Assembly: GCF_003144325.1 (NCBI RefSeq)
Contig: NZ_PENS01000002.1
Span: forward strand, 1-64,000
Origin: Proteus terrae
Lineage (GTDB): Bacteria > Pseudomonadota > Gammaproteobacteria > Enterobacterales > Enterobacteriaceae
DNA: 64,000 nucleotides
Direction of reading: 5' to 3'
Shown: positions 42,888-52,489 of the stretch, piece by piece
Layout of the letters: each line of letters begins with the position of its first letter
How positions within the stretch are numbered: the stretch's first letter is position 1
Notes under the pieces: generated by a model
The model's input: only the letters and a program-made list of their open reading frames with translations
Databases searched by the model: none
Told to the model about the DNA's origin: nothing
Position numbers and translations under genes: made by a program

Positions 42888-43712
42888 TTAACTTAGTTGC
42901 TCATTTGAAATATCATATTTCACGACCACACTATTTTCATAAAGTAATTCTGATGTAATTAATTGAGGAAAAGCACCCACATTGTTCTTAGTGTAAATAT
43001 CTCGCCAAATTTCATTACAGCGATATACATGCTCTCCTTTTTTGATAAAAGAAGAAGATTTCTCATAAATATGATAACGATATTCCCTTGCTTCGCTACA
43101 AAGGAGTTCGCCTTCTAACTGATGCTCAGCTACATGTAATCTAATTTGGTAATCATAAGGCGTTGGATTATATAAGACTAAATCGACATAGTTATAAAAA
43201 ATAGCAGCTCCGGAACCAAAAGGGAGTACTCGGCCTTCATCAGGGAAAGGATCAAAACTATGATTTGCCTTTTCAATCACTTTTAATTCAGAGTGTAGTG
43301 CTAACCAATGTATTAAATTACTAGCCTGACAAATTCCACCGCCTACACCTTTTTGTGCTTCGCCATAGGAGAGTTGCATACCATCAATAAAACCTCTTTT
43401 ATAGCTAGGTTTACCGACTAAATAGCAAAAAGAGAAATACTCACCTGGTTTTATCACTACGCCATCTAACGCTTTTTCGACTAATTTAAGATTCGTTATT
43501 TTATTGTATTGTAATTGAATATCACTTTCGCCACGGCGACTAATTAATTTAGATGTATGTTTTAGATAACGGTAAGAAAGTCGTTGTTCTGGCTGAACGT
43601 CTTTGCTGTATTTTCGACCTGAAAAGTACCAGCTAAGAGAACGAAATAAACGACGCTGCGCCACTCTCAACGTATAAAGAATAGGGTGATAAGACGAGAG
43701 TGTTCTACGCAT
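42888..43712 (-). CDS. VanW family protein
   Basis: A 274-residue protein with the VanW domain: GEYFSFCYLVGKPSYKRGF, the glycine-rich GEAQKGVGGGICQASNLIHW and NPTPYDYQIRL. VanW was named from glycopeptide-resistance clusters but its function is unknown and its presence does not imply resistance. The N-terminus is basic without a signal peptide. Monocistronic or loosely linked with yebB. Confidence 0.85.
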   Translation of the reverse strand: MRRTLSSYHPILYTLRVAQRRLFRSLSWYFSGRKYSKDVQPEQRLSYRYLKHTSKLISRRGESDIQLQYNKITNLKLVEKALDGVVIKPGEYFSFCYLVGKPSYKRGFIDGMQLSYGEAQKGVGGGICQASNLIHWLALHSELKVIEKANHSFDPFPDEGRVLPFGSGAAIFYNYVDLVLYNPTPYDYQIRLHVAEHQLEGELLCSEAREYRYHIYEKSSSFIKKGEHVYRCNEIWRDIYTKNNVGAFPQLITSELLYENSVVVKYDISNEQLS

Positions 43713-43825
43713 AAAATCCTTTTAAACAATAGAAAGAAATAAACGCGAGTATGATAACGATTTAATGAGGATATTGATACGCTGATATCCTTAAAATAAT
43801 AGGGCTAGAAATTTAGCTACTAAAT

Positions 43826-44740
43826 TTATTTATTGATATCTTTCGTTAAAATTTGAGCTTGAGATTGTAAAACAGATAAAAAATTCTTAGTGGCTGGAGA
43901 GATATATTTTTCTTTATGGTAAAAGTAACGAATACCTCGGCTAAATTGAATATCATCAAATGCAATTTCACATAGAAGACCAGATTTTAATTCTTGCATG
44001 ATAGACAAACGAGATAAAATTGAGATCCCTAAACCATGAATAACACCCTGTTTTATTCCTTCTAAGCTATTTATTTCCATCACATTTTTGAGTTCTTTAT
44101 TATTTTCTTGGATCCTATCTAATAAAAAATCACGAGTAGCAGAGTGCTCGGGTTTGATCAGAAAAACTTCTGATGCAATATCAGAAAATCTACAATGTTT
44201 ATTTTTTGCCAACCAATGTTCAGGTGAACAAATAAGCACTAAGGGATCGATAAGAAAGGTATCAAGATGATATTCCGTCGGATCTAAATAGATATGATCT
44301 GACATGATCAAAAATTCTAATTCTTGGGTATCAAGCTTACGGATAAGTTGGGTTGAACTTGAAATATCCATACTTAATTTCACATCAGGATATTGCTCTC
44401 TAAACTGCGCCATAATTTGAGGTAATAGGTAAACGCCAACAAAATGGCTAGCGCCAAACTTAATTTCACCTTTAGAGGGATCATCAAATTGTCGCATATG
44501 CTCAGAAGAGGATTTTACCAAATTAATAATCTGAGTTGCGTACTGTTGATAAACCTTACCTTGGGGAGTTAAATAAAGCCGATTATTGATCCTTTCAAAC
44601 AATGTTGTTTGCAACTCTTCTTCTAGTTTTCTGATTTTAATACTTACACTGGGTTGAGTGCAGAATAGGCGTTCTGCGGTTTCAGTAACATTAAAACCGT
44701 TGGCTAGTAGTAAAAAAGCATCAAGTTGGCTTAAATTCAT
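43826..44740 (-). CDS. LysR family transcriptional regulator
   Basis: A 304-residue LysR-type regulator. The winged HTH spans about residues 2-60 (VTETAERLFCTQPSVSIKIRKLEEEL) and is followed by the periplasmic-binding-like effector domain. It is divergently transcribed from the DASS transporter/phosphatase operon across 109 bases, so control of that operon by a small-acid effector is likely. The effector is unknown. Confidence 0.92.
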   Translation of the reverse strand: MNLSQLDAFLLLANGFNVTETAERLFCTQPSVSIKIRKLEEELQTTLFERINNRLYLTPQGKVYQQYATQIINLVKSSSEHMRQFDDPSKGEIKFGASHFVGVYLLPQIMAQFREQYPDVKLSMDISSSTQLIRKLDTQELEFLIMSDHIYLDPTEYHLDTFLIDPLVLICSPEHWLAKNKHCRFSDIASEVFLIKPEHSATRDFLLDRIQENNKELKNVMEINSLEGIKQGVIHGLGISILSRLSIMQELKSGLLCEIAFDDIQFSRGIRYFYHKEKYISPATKNFLSVLQSQAQILTKDINK

Positions 44741-44849
44741 ATTAACACCATAAATTATTTTTATAGTTATAATATATTAATACAATTATCTTTATACCTC
44801 AATATTTCTATACTGGACTTCCTACCCTACACATTAAGAGGAATCGGTT

Positions 44850-46343
44850 ATGGAAAAGACTGCGAAGCGAGATGACATCGCTAAACCAGCGCCATCATCA
44901 CCAAAACAAAACGGTAAGAAAATAACCTTAAAAACCATAGGAATACCTTTAGCTTTATTGGTATTGCTCGTTTTATTTTTTATGCCAACACCAGATGGAT
45001 TAAGTATTGAAGGGCAAAAAGCCATTGCTATTTTTTGTGCTGCGTTAATTTTATGGGTGTGTGGTTCTTTACCCATTTATTTAACCTCAATGCTCGTTAT
45101 TGTTTTACTTCCAATAACGGGAACTGTCGCAAAAGAGAAAGTGGTTTTCGGTACATTAGGTTATGACGTTATTTGGCTGATGGTTTCAGCATTTGTTTTA
45201 ACGTCCGCCATGATCAAATCGAATATTGCCAGACGCTTTGCTTTATGGATGATCACCAAATTTGGGCAAACACCCAAAAAAGCGTTATTTGTTCTTATTT
45301 TAATTAACTTCAGTTTAGTTTTCTTTGTTCCTTCGACGACTGCACGCGCAACATTAATGGTGCCTATTTGTATGATCTTATTAGAGATACATAAGGCGAT
45401 CCCAGGAAAAAGCAATTACGGGAAATTAATGATGTTGCAAGGGGTACAGGCTGATGCTTTAGCAACATCCGGTGTTATGACAGGAACTGCTGCCAATATA
45501 ATTGCGGTTGGATTTATTAATTCACAAGCTGGCGGTTCTATTGGTTATATGGATTGGCTAATTGCTTCTTTCCCATTGGCAATTGTTGGCATGACTATCT
45601 CCTTTTTTATTGGATTAAAATTATTTTCCTTCAAAGGTGAGGTGGATTTTGAAGGTTCACTGGGAAAATTAAAACAAGAACGCTCTCAGCTTGGTGCGCT
45701 TACTAAGAATGAGAAAAAAGCCATGTATATCTTTTTAATGGCGGTGTTCTTATGGGCAACAGAAAGCTATCACCAGGATATGTTTGGCTTCAAGATTAGC
45801 GTTTATATGACCGCTGTTATTGCTGCCATTCTTTGCCTGATGCCTCGTATTGGTTTATTAACGTGGAATGAAGCCAATATCAAATGGGATCTAATGATAT
45901 TTGCAGCAGGTGCTTATGCGGCTGGTAACACCTTAGAATCTACAGAAGGAGCACAATGGCTAATTGGTAAAATGGTTTATGGGCTTGGGCTAGAAAATAT
46001 GAGCACTACAATGGTTTATATTGTGGTTGTCTTTATCTGCATGTATAGCCATTTAATTTTTACCAGTAAAACAGTAAAAACAACCATCTTAATTCCAGCC
46101 ATTATTGCACTTGCTAAAACATTGGGCATGGATCCGGTTACATTGGCATTAGCTGCGTCATTTACACTGACTTATACCATTACCTTACCACCACATTCGA
46201 AAGTAAATACTATCTATTTCTCAAGCGGCTACTTTAGTGTGTTAGAGCAAATGAAATATGGATTAATTACTTGTTTTGTTGGTGCATCGGTAATTTCTAT
46301 TGCGATATTTACTTGGTTCCAAATTCTTGGATATGGTCTTTAA
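44850..46343 (+). CDS. DASS-family anion:sodium symporter 1
   Basis: A 497-residue inner-membrane transporter of the divalent anion:Na+ symporter family (CitT/TtdT relatives) with about 12 hydrophobic segments after a charged N-terminal tail. The first substrate-site hairpin reads PSTTARATLMVP, where CitT-type members usually have Ser-Asn-Thr, and the second half contains TLPPHSKVNTIYF. Substrate is therefore uncertain, probably a di- or tricarboxylate or related acid. AAGAGGA precedes ATG 44850. It forms an operon with a histidine phosphatase (22 bases downstream). Confidence 0.88.
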   Translation: MEKTAKRDDIAKPAPSSPKQNGKKITLKTIGIPLALLVLLVLFFMPTPDGLSIEGQKAIAIFCAALILWVCGSLPIYLTSMLVIVLLPITGTVAKEKVVFGTLGYDVIWLMVSAFVLTSAMIKSNIARRFALWMITKFGQTPKKALFVLILINFSLVFFVPSTTARATLMVPICMILLEIHKAIPGKSNYGKLMMLQGVQADALATSGVMTGTAANIIAVGFINSQAGGSIGYMDWLIASFPLAIVGMTISFFIGLKLFSFKGEVDFEGSLGKLKQERSQLGALTKNEKKAMYIFLMAVFLWATESYHQDMFGFKISVYMTAVIAAILCLMPRIGLLTWNEANIKWDLMIFAAGAYAAGNTLESTEGAQWLIGKMVYGLGLENMSTTMVYIVVVFICMYSHLIFTSKTVKTTILIPAIIALAKTLGMDPVTLALAASFTLTYTITLPPHSKVNTIYFSSGYFSVLEQMKYGLITCFVGASVISIAIFTWFQILGYGL

Positions 46344-46365
46344 ACCATTAAATTAAGGAATAATA

Positions 46366-46971
46366 ATGAGACTAATTTTATTAAGACATGGTGAAACCTT
46401 ATGGAATATGGAATCACGTTTACAAGGACATGCTAATTCTTGTTTATCACCAAAAGGAATTAATCAAGCAATGGCGATAAAAGAGAGTATTAAATTGTTA
46501 TCACCTGCAAGGATTATTACGTCAGATTTAGGGCGAACAGTACAAACTGCAGAAATTGTTGGTCATCCTGAAGCAGTTAAAGAGCCATTATTACGTGAGT
46601 TAAATATGGGAGAGTGGACGGGACAACGAAAGCCAGAACTCATAAGACACCATGCAGATAAATACAAAAATTGGCGAGCAGGAACATATACGCCACCTAA
46701 AGGCGAAAATTGGTTTGATTTTTGCGATCGCATTGGTGCGGCATTACAAGGATGGGTGCATAAAGAAGATAGCGATTTATTAGCGGTTGTGCATAGTGGT
46801 GTTATTCGTGCCGCCTGCAAAGTATTCTTAAATTTGTCGCCTGAGTTTTTATTACCTGCAACACCGGGCACAATAACGATATTTAATTTTGATCTTAATT
46901 CTGACAAAGCACCAAAATTAGAAGCCTATAATATTGGCTCTTATATGCCAGACAAGAATGTCGCTGATTAA
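46366..46971 (+). CDS. Histidine phosphatase family protein
   Basis: A 201-residue phosphoglycerate-mutase-like phosphatase. The phospho-accepting His is His9 in LLRHGETLWN; GRTVQTAEI, LRELNMGEWTG and the second His in VVHSGVIRA complete the site. The family includes GpmB, CobC and sugar-phosphate phosphatases. Because it is cotranscribed with a DASS transporter, it may act on a phosphorylated acid, but no cobalamin or glycolytic genes are near and the substrate is unknown. Confidence 0.88.
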   Translation: MRLILLRHGETLWNMESRLQGHANSCLSPKGINQAMAIKESIKLLSPARIITSDLGRTVQTAEIVGHPEAVKEPLLRELNMGEWTGQRKPELIRHHADKYKNWRAGTYTPPKGENWFDFCDRIGAALQGWVHKEDSDLLAVVHSGVIRAACKVFLNLSPEFLLPATPGTITIFNFDLNSDKAPKLEAYNIGSYMPDKNVAD

Positions 46972-47051
46972 GATTAATAAGTAGTGGTTTTTAAATTAAT
47001 CGTAGTAAATTAATGTATATAATTATCTAAAAAATACTCCGATATTAAATC

Positions 47052-47079
47052 AGAGCAAGGGAAACCTTGCTCTTTTTTT
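47052..47079 (+). terminator. Terminator of the DASS/phosphatase operon
   Basis: AGAGCAAGG (47052-47060), GAAA loop, CCTTGCTCT (47065-47073) and T7. Confidence 0.92.
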
Positions 47080-47556
47080 GTCTATAAAAAAATCATATTT
47101 TTTATAAATAATATTTTTATTCAATTTGTAACTGATAGGTTAAGACTAAATTTGTTCAAAAATAACACGTTAAGAAGTTATTTTAATCAAATGGAATAAA
47201 AAGTAGCTTTTATTATTAAGAGGAAATAATGCTTTTTTTCATTCACACCATATGCGTTATAAAATAAAATAAAAAATTATTTATTAATGAAAAATAGTAT
47301 TTAAATTTTATTTTGATTTAACAATGTTGTATCAATATATGAAAATTTAAAATAATTAAAAATAAACTTCATTGATTAACTAATAAAGAGTCCTCTTGGT
47401 TTTAAATCCTGATTTAAATAAAAATTATGAATATTATACCGCTATAACCAAAACTTGTTTATTGTAAAAAACAATTAGATAATACTCACATACTGAGTTA
47501 ATTAAGTATTTTTTAATTAATTTGGTTTTATTAATAAAAATTAATCGGAGAAAAAA
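47080..47556 (+). promoter_or_regulatory. AT-rich region upstream of the fimbrial operon
   Basis: About 480 very AT-rich bases with no ORF, presumably holding the fimbrial promoter. I looked for long inverted repeats typical of an invertible promoter, as in mrp, and saw none; no recombinase gene is adjacent. Silencing by H-NS is plausible from composition but is inference. Confidence 0.5.
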
Positions 47557-48081
47557 ATGAGAAAAAATTTACTTGCAACATTAATTGCTGCAACGACTAT
47601 CTTTGTCACTAATAATGCGTTAGCAGCGGATGGTACTATTGATTTTACAGGGGAAATTATAGATAACGCATGTGAATTAGCGGCGGGTTCTGATGCTTTA
47701 AAAGTTAATTTAGGTACCGTCTCTAAAAAAGCATTACCAAGTACAGGAAGTACTGCTGCAGCGACAAAATTCACAATTAAATTAATTAATTGTCCTAAAA
47801 CAGTGACCACTGCATCTGTTAAATTTGACGCAGATTCATATGTAGGTGATGACAGTGTTATTGCCCTGAAAAAAGAGTCGGGTGTAGCAACTGGAGTGGG
47901 TATTCAAATTACGGATGATGCAAATGTTGTAGTACCTTTGTTTACAGCATCTAAAGCCTATCCATTAAAAGAAAATATTGAAAATAATTTAGATTTTAGA
48001 GCTCGTTATATTGCTAAAACAGATTCTGTTACTGCGGGTTTAGCAAATGGTAATGCAACATTTACTATTAACTATAACTAA
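47557..48081 (+). CDS. Major fimbrial subunit
   Basis: A 174-residue type 1-like pilin. Sec signal peptide MRKNLLATLIAATTIFVTNN ends with ALA at about 24. The mature protein has the conserved disulfide cysteines (NACELA and LINCPK), the GVGIQI beta strand, a YIA segment and a penultimate aromatic (INYN) for donor-strand exchange. It precedes the chaperone and usher genes and has a good GGAGA ribosome site, so it is expected to be the abundant shaft subunit. Confidence 0.92.
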   Translation: MRKNLLATLIAATTIFVTNNALAADGTIDFTGEIIDNACELAAGSDALKVNLGTVSKKALPSTGSTAAATKFTIKLINCPKTVTTASVKFDADSYVGDDSVIALKKESGVATGVGIQITDDANVVVPLFTASKAYPLKENIENNLDFRARYIAKTDSVTAGLANGNATFTINYN

Positions 48082-48149
48082 ATAAGATTAAATATAAATT
48101 AAGGTTTAAAAGGACTTGAACCTTATTATAAAAATACAGTGGTGATAAT

Positions 48150-48818
48150 ATGAAGTCTATTATTGTCTTTTTAATTTCTATTCTTTTTTTTATTAATCAA
48201 TCTTCTGCTGGTGTTATTATTGGCGGAACTAGAGTTATTTATACAGAAGGGAATAAAAACGTTAGTATTAATGTTGAAAATCCAGATAAAATCCCCTATT
48301 TGATCCAGTCTTGGATAGATGATGTTAATGAAAATAAACAGTCAAAATTTACTATTACTCCACCTTTATTTAGATTAAATCCAGATAAGGCGAATACGCT
48401 GAGGATTTTTTTAACTGAAGGGAATTTGCCTAATGATAAAGAGTCTCTATTTTGGCTAAATATAAAAACAATACCTGCTACAGAAAAAACAGAAAATTCA
48501 TTGCAGATTGCTTTTAAGACTCAAATGAAATTAATTTACCGACCTGAAAATTTAAAAAAAGTGAATTTTGAGGAAGAGCAGAAAAAATTAATATGGTCAA
48601 AAGTTGGAAATAAAATCAGTGTGAATAATCCAACACCCTATTATTTTAATTTCCAGATGATTAATTTTAATGGGAAGTCAGTAAATGATGTTTCTTATGT
48701 TGAACCTTTTTCAAAAAAATCATTTGATATAAATGATAGTAATGAACATGGCACGATAAGCTGGGAAGTTATTAATGACTATGGTGCTAGCGTAAATTTA
48801 TCAGAAGTTAAAATATAA
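48150..48818 (+). CDS. Fimbrial periplasmic chaperone
   Basis: A 222-residue PapD-like chaperone with a signal peptide of about 20 residues. The first Ig domain has GGTRVIYTEGNKNVSINVEN, the subunit-binding Thr-Pro-Pro-Leu-Phe-Arg-Leu edge, and FWLNIKTIP; IKLIYRP-like and NNPTPYYF segments follow. The short loop is of the FGS type. It caps pilins and delivers them to the usher encoded next. Confidence 0.92.
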   Translation: MKSIIVFLISILFFINQSSAGVIIGGTRVIYTEGNKNVSINVENPDKIPYLIQSWIDDVNENKQSKFTITPPLFRLNPDKANTLRIFLTEGNLPNDKESLFWLNIKTIPATEKTENSLQIAFKTQMKLIYRPENLKKVNFEEEQKKLIWSKVGNKISVNNPTPYYFNFQMINFNGKSVNDVSYVEPFSKKSFDINDSNEHGTISWEVINDYGASVNLSEVKI

Positions 48819-48842
48819 TAAATTATAAATTTAGGTTTTAAT

Positions 48843-51350
48843 ATGAAAATTAGCAAGATATGTATTAGCCTAATTTTATATTTGGGCTATACGGCTTTAT
48901 TATATGCGGAAAACGACAAATCAGATAATATCTATTTTGATCCTGATTTCCTTGAGTCATCGGATAAAGAGAGCATCGATTTATCTCCTTTCGAAAATAA
49001 CCAGCAATTAGCGGGAAATTATTACGTTGATGTCTATGTAAATACTAATTTGATCCTAACTAAAAATATTAGATTTGAAAAAAATAAAGACAATCAACTT
49101 ATTCCATGTTTATCAATTGATGATCTTAATGATTTTGGTGTTAAAACAAAGGATTACCCAAAGCTATATACAATGGCTGATAGCTGTGTGAATTTATCTG
49201 CGATACCTGATGCTAAAAATGAATTAGAGTTTGATTCTCAAAGATTATATTTGAGTATTCCTCAAATTGCTTTATCTAAGTATCCGCGAGGGTATTTAGA
49301 TTTAAATAAGATAGATAATGGTATCACTGCACTTTTACTTAATTATAGTTACAGTGGGTCGAAAAATTACGATCGTAAAGATAATAACTCAAGTGAAACA
49401 TCTCATTATATAAATTTAAGACCTGGGTTGAACTTTGGACCGTGGCGATTGCGTAATTATACCACCTGGTCAAATTCAGATAATCAATCAGGAAAGTGGA
49501 ATACTGTTTATACTTATTTATCGCGTAATATAAATAAGATAAAAAGCCAATTAATGTTAGGTGATGGTGTTTCTCCGTCTGCTATTTTTGATAGTGTGCC
49601 ATTTAGAGGTGCTCAATTATCAACAGATGATGATATGTATCCAGAAAGTTTAAGAGGTTATGCTCCAGTTATTAGAGGTATTGCGCGCAGTAATGCCCAA
49701 ATTACTATTAAGCAAAATGGATATATTATTTATCAGACAGAAGTCGCCGCAGGACCTTTTGAGATTAATGATTTATATCCCACAGGGAGTAGTGGGGATT
49801 TATACGTCACAATAAAAGAATCTAATGGGAGTGAACAGCATCAAATCGTACCATTTGCTTCTTTGCCTGTTTTGCAGCGTGAAGGCTATTTATCTTATAG
49901 TGTGACGGGAGGTGAATATCGCTCTTATGATAAGAATGTGGATAAAACTAAGTTTGGGCAATTTACATTAATTTATGGCCTACCTTATGGAGTGACAACT
50001 TATGGTGGTAGCCAATTAAGCCAAGACTATCAATCTTATTCTTTAGGTGCAGGAAAAAACTTAGGTGTTTTTGGTGCAATTTCTGTCGATATCACACATG
50101 CAAACTCAACCTTTAATAATGGTACTAAGCAACAAGGTCAATCTTATCGTTTTAGATATAATAAAAATCTGAATAATATAGGAACTAATATAGCATTAGC
50201 AGGTTATCGTTATTCTACAAACGGCTTTTATAGCTTATCAGAAGTCTTTGATAGTTTCCGACGTACTAATTATATTCCTGAAGTTGAACGTCGTCGTAAT
50301 CGTGCTGAAATTACGATTAACCAAAATCTAGGTGAAGGGAATGGTTCTTTAGCAATTGGCTATATAAAAGAAGATTATTGGAATAGTAATAAAAAGACAC
50401 AGTCTGCTACGTTAGGTTATAACAATAGTTGGCAAGGGATCAGCTATGGAATGAATTATACTTATAATAAGAATACAAATCGTTACTCTTATATTTCAGG
50501 CGAGAAAACACAAAGTGAAAACGAACATTTATTTGCATTTTCGGTGAGTGTGCCTTTTAGTGTTTTTGACGATACTTTTTATTATAACTTTAATACAAAT
50601 AGTAGTAGTAATAATGCAAGTACTGGAAGTGTCGGAATTTCTGCATCTCAACTCAATAATAGATTAAATTGGAGTGCACAACAGGGATTTACCAATCAAG
50701 ATCAAGGATCTTCTGGAAATATCAATGCATCCTATAAAGGTCAACTAGGTGATATTACGGGGGGATATAGTTATAGCAAAGACAACCATAATCTTTATTA
50801 TGGGGTCAATGGTAGCGTAGTTGCTCACTCTGGAGGAATAGTCATTGGACAACAACTGGGTGAAACGTCTGCAATTGTTGATATTCCTAATGCAGGTGAT
50901 GTTGCGATACTAAACCAAGCGGGTGTCAAAACTAATAGTATGGGTTATGCATTAGTGCCTTATGTTACACCGTATCGCAAGAATACCTTAGAAATTGATA
51001 CATTAATGCTGCCTGAAAATACAGAAATGGAATTGACTAGCCAAACGGTTTCGCCTAGTCGAGGTGCTTTAGTCAAAGCTGATTTTTCTGCTAACGTGGG
51101 TTATCGCGTATTGATGACGATTAATCTTGCAAATAAAAAACCAGTTCCATTTGGTGCTCAAGTTATTTTTAAAGATAACAGCCAATTGAATAGTATTGTT
51201 GGTAATGATGGAGAGGTTTATTTATCGGGGTTAGAGCAACGCGGAAACTTAACTATTAAATACAACAATGAAACATGTCATGTAAATTATGATTTATCAG
51301 GTGTTCTTGATTATTTAGGACTCTATAAAATCAGTGTGACTTGTCAGTAG
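48843..51350 (+). CDS. Fimbrial outer-membrane usher
   Basis: An 835-residue FimD/PapC-type usher. Signal peptide of about 22 residues, N-terminal chaperone-binding domain (DPDFLESSDKESIDLSPFENN), 24-strand pore with the plug (GYAPVIRGIARSNAQITIKQNGY and PAGPFEINDLYP-like), and C-terminal domains ending in a disulfide-type pair of cysteines (NETCHVNYD, ISVTCQ). It is intact, so the system looks capable of secretion. Confidence 0.95.
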   Translation: MKISKICISLILYLGYTALLYAENDKSDNIYFDPDFLESSDKESIDLSPFENNQQLAGNYYVDVYVNTNLILTKNIRFEKNKDNQLIPCLSIDDLNDFGVKTKDYPKLYTMADSCVNLSAIPDAKNELEFDSQRLYLSIPQIALSKYPRGYLDLNKIDNGITALLLNYSYSGSKNYDRKDNNSSETSHYINLRPGLNFGPWRLRNYTTWSNSDNQSGKWNTVYTYLSRNINKIKSQLMLGDGVSPSAIFDSVPFRGAQLSTDDDMYPESLRGYAPVIRGIARSNAQITIKQNGYIIYQTEVAAGPFEINDLYPTGSSGDLYVTIKESNGSEQHQIVPFASLPVLQREGYLSYSVTGGEYRSYDKNVDKTKFGQFTLIYGLPYGVTTYGGSQLSQDYQSYSLGAGKNLGVFGAISVDITHANSTFNNGTKQQGQSYRFRYNKNLNNIGTNIALAGYRYSTNGFYSLSEVFDSFRRTNYIPEVERRRNRAEITINQNLGEGNGSLAIGYIKEDYWNSNKKTQSATLGYNNSWQGISYGMNYTYNKNTNRYSYISGEKTQSENEHLFAFSVSVPFSVFDDTFYYNFNTNSSSNNASTGSVGISASQLNNRLNWSAQQGFTNQDQGSSGNINASYKGQLGDITGGYSYSKDNHNLYYGVNGSVVAHSGGIVIGQQLGETSAIVDIPNAGDVAILNQAGVKTNSMGYALVPYVTPYRKNTLEIDTLMLPENTEMELTSQTVSPSRGALVKADFSANVGYRVLMTINLANKKPVPFGAQVIFKDNSQLNSIVGNDGEVYLSGLEQRGNLTIKYNNETCHVNYDLSGVLDYLGLYKISVTCQ

Positions 51351-51436
51351 TAAATTTAAATAGCATTAAATTTAATATATTAAACCCAGTTATTTCTTTT
51401 ATAGCTGTCGATATTTGCTACGCGTAGGAAAGTGAA

Positions 51437-51958
51437 ATGACTATATTAATAAGATTTTTTATTTTAATAACCAGTGTAATAATAAGTTTTCCTTTACTCG
51501 CAGGGAATACGGTTACTGTTAATTTTTCTGGAAATATTAGAGCAGCAACTTGTAATATTTCTGGAGGAAATAATATTAATATTGATTTAAAGGAAATGCC
51601 TGCAAATTTATTTAAGACAACAAATTCGAGTTCGGTGTGGAATAATTTTACGATTAAATTAATTGATTGTTCACCCACAATAAATCAAGTAAAGCTAACA
51701 TTTACTGGTACACCAGATAATGCTGATGTCAATAATTTATATAAAAATGAAGGAACTGCAAAGAATATTGCTGTGCAATTGCAGAATGAAAATAGTAATG
51801 GATTAATACCATTAGGTAATCAAAAATCACTGTATATCGCGGTTAATGGTCAGTCATCAGTGAATATTCCTTTAAGAACACGGGCATTTAGTAAGCTTGG
51901 AAATGCCACTCCAGGTACGGTATCTGCAAAAATTACAGCAACCATAGTCTATAGGTAG
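51437..51958 (+). CDS. Minor fimbrial subunit 1
   Basis: A 173-residue pilin with a signal peptide of about 22 residues (cleavage after SFPLLAG region), conserved cysteines (AATCNIS and LIDCSP) and a pilin C-terminus ending TATIVYR. Sequence differs from the major subunit, fitting an adaptor or tip-fibrillum role. Twelve bases separate it from the next pilin gene. Confidence 0.88.
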   Translation: MTILIRFFILITSVIISFPLLAGNTVTVNFSGNIRAATCNISGGNNINIDLKEMPANLFKTTNSSSVWNNFTIKLIDCSPTINQVKLTFTGTPDNADVNNLYKNEGTAKNIAVQLQNENSNGLIPLGNQKSLYIAVNGQSSVNIPLRTRAFSKLGNATPGTVSAKITATIVYR

Positions 51959-51970
51959 AGGCAGAATATT

Positions 51971-52468
51971 ATGTATAAAATCATACCATTATCCCTATTA
52001 TTTTTATGTTCTCCTTTTGCAGTAGCAAGTGTTGTTAATATTAATGTTTATGGCTCTGTGATTGCATCACCTTGTGAATTAGAAACAAAAAATTATTTAA
52101 TTGATCTTAACAAAATAAATATTAGAAATATTAAAAATAATCAAAAATCAGATTGGGTTGATTTTTCTATAAGGTTGAAAAATTGCCCAATAACAACGAA
52201 TAAAGTCACAATGACCTTAAAAGGAACTGTTGATCCTAATTATCCAGAATATTTTATTAATAGTGGTACAGCAAAAAACACGGCATTAAATATTGCGACT
52301 CAATTAAATAAAAACATTATAAAAAACAATGAAAAATTAATAGTGAACATTAATCAGCAGACACACAATGCTGAATTTCCTTTATCGGCAAGAATTATAG
52401 GTTATGGAAGTAATATCACTGTGGGTTCATTTAAAAGTCATCTTGAACTTACACTTCTTTATAATTAA
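51971..52468 (+). CDS. Minor fimbrial subunit 2
   Basis: A 165-residue pilin: signal peptide ending near AVAS, cysteines in SPCELE and LKNCPI, and C-terminal beta strand LELTLLYN. Paralogous to the gene before it. Probably another adaptor between shaft and the adhesin encoded at 52764. Confidence 0.87.
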   Translation: MYKIIPLSLLFLCSPFAVASVVNINVYGSVIASPCELETKNYLIDLNKINIRNIKNNQKSDWVDFSIRLKNCPITTNKVTMTLKGTVDPNYPEYFINSGTAKNTALNIATQLNKNIIKNNEKLIVNINQQTHNAEFPLSARIIGYGSNITVGSFKSHLELTLLYN

Positions 52469-52489
52469 CGAATAATAAAGGAAATAAAA

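Noticed and set aside
42888-43712. VanW protein as a vancomycin-resistance determinant
   Set aside because: No other van genes are present and VanW alone is not known to confer resistance.
47080-47556. Invertible promoter for the fimbrial operon
   Set aside because: No long inverted repeats or recombinase gene found.
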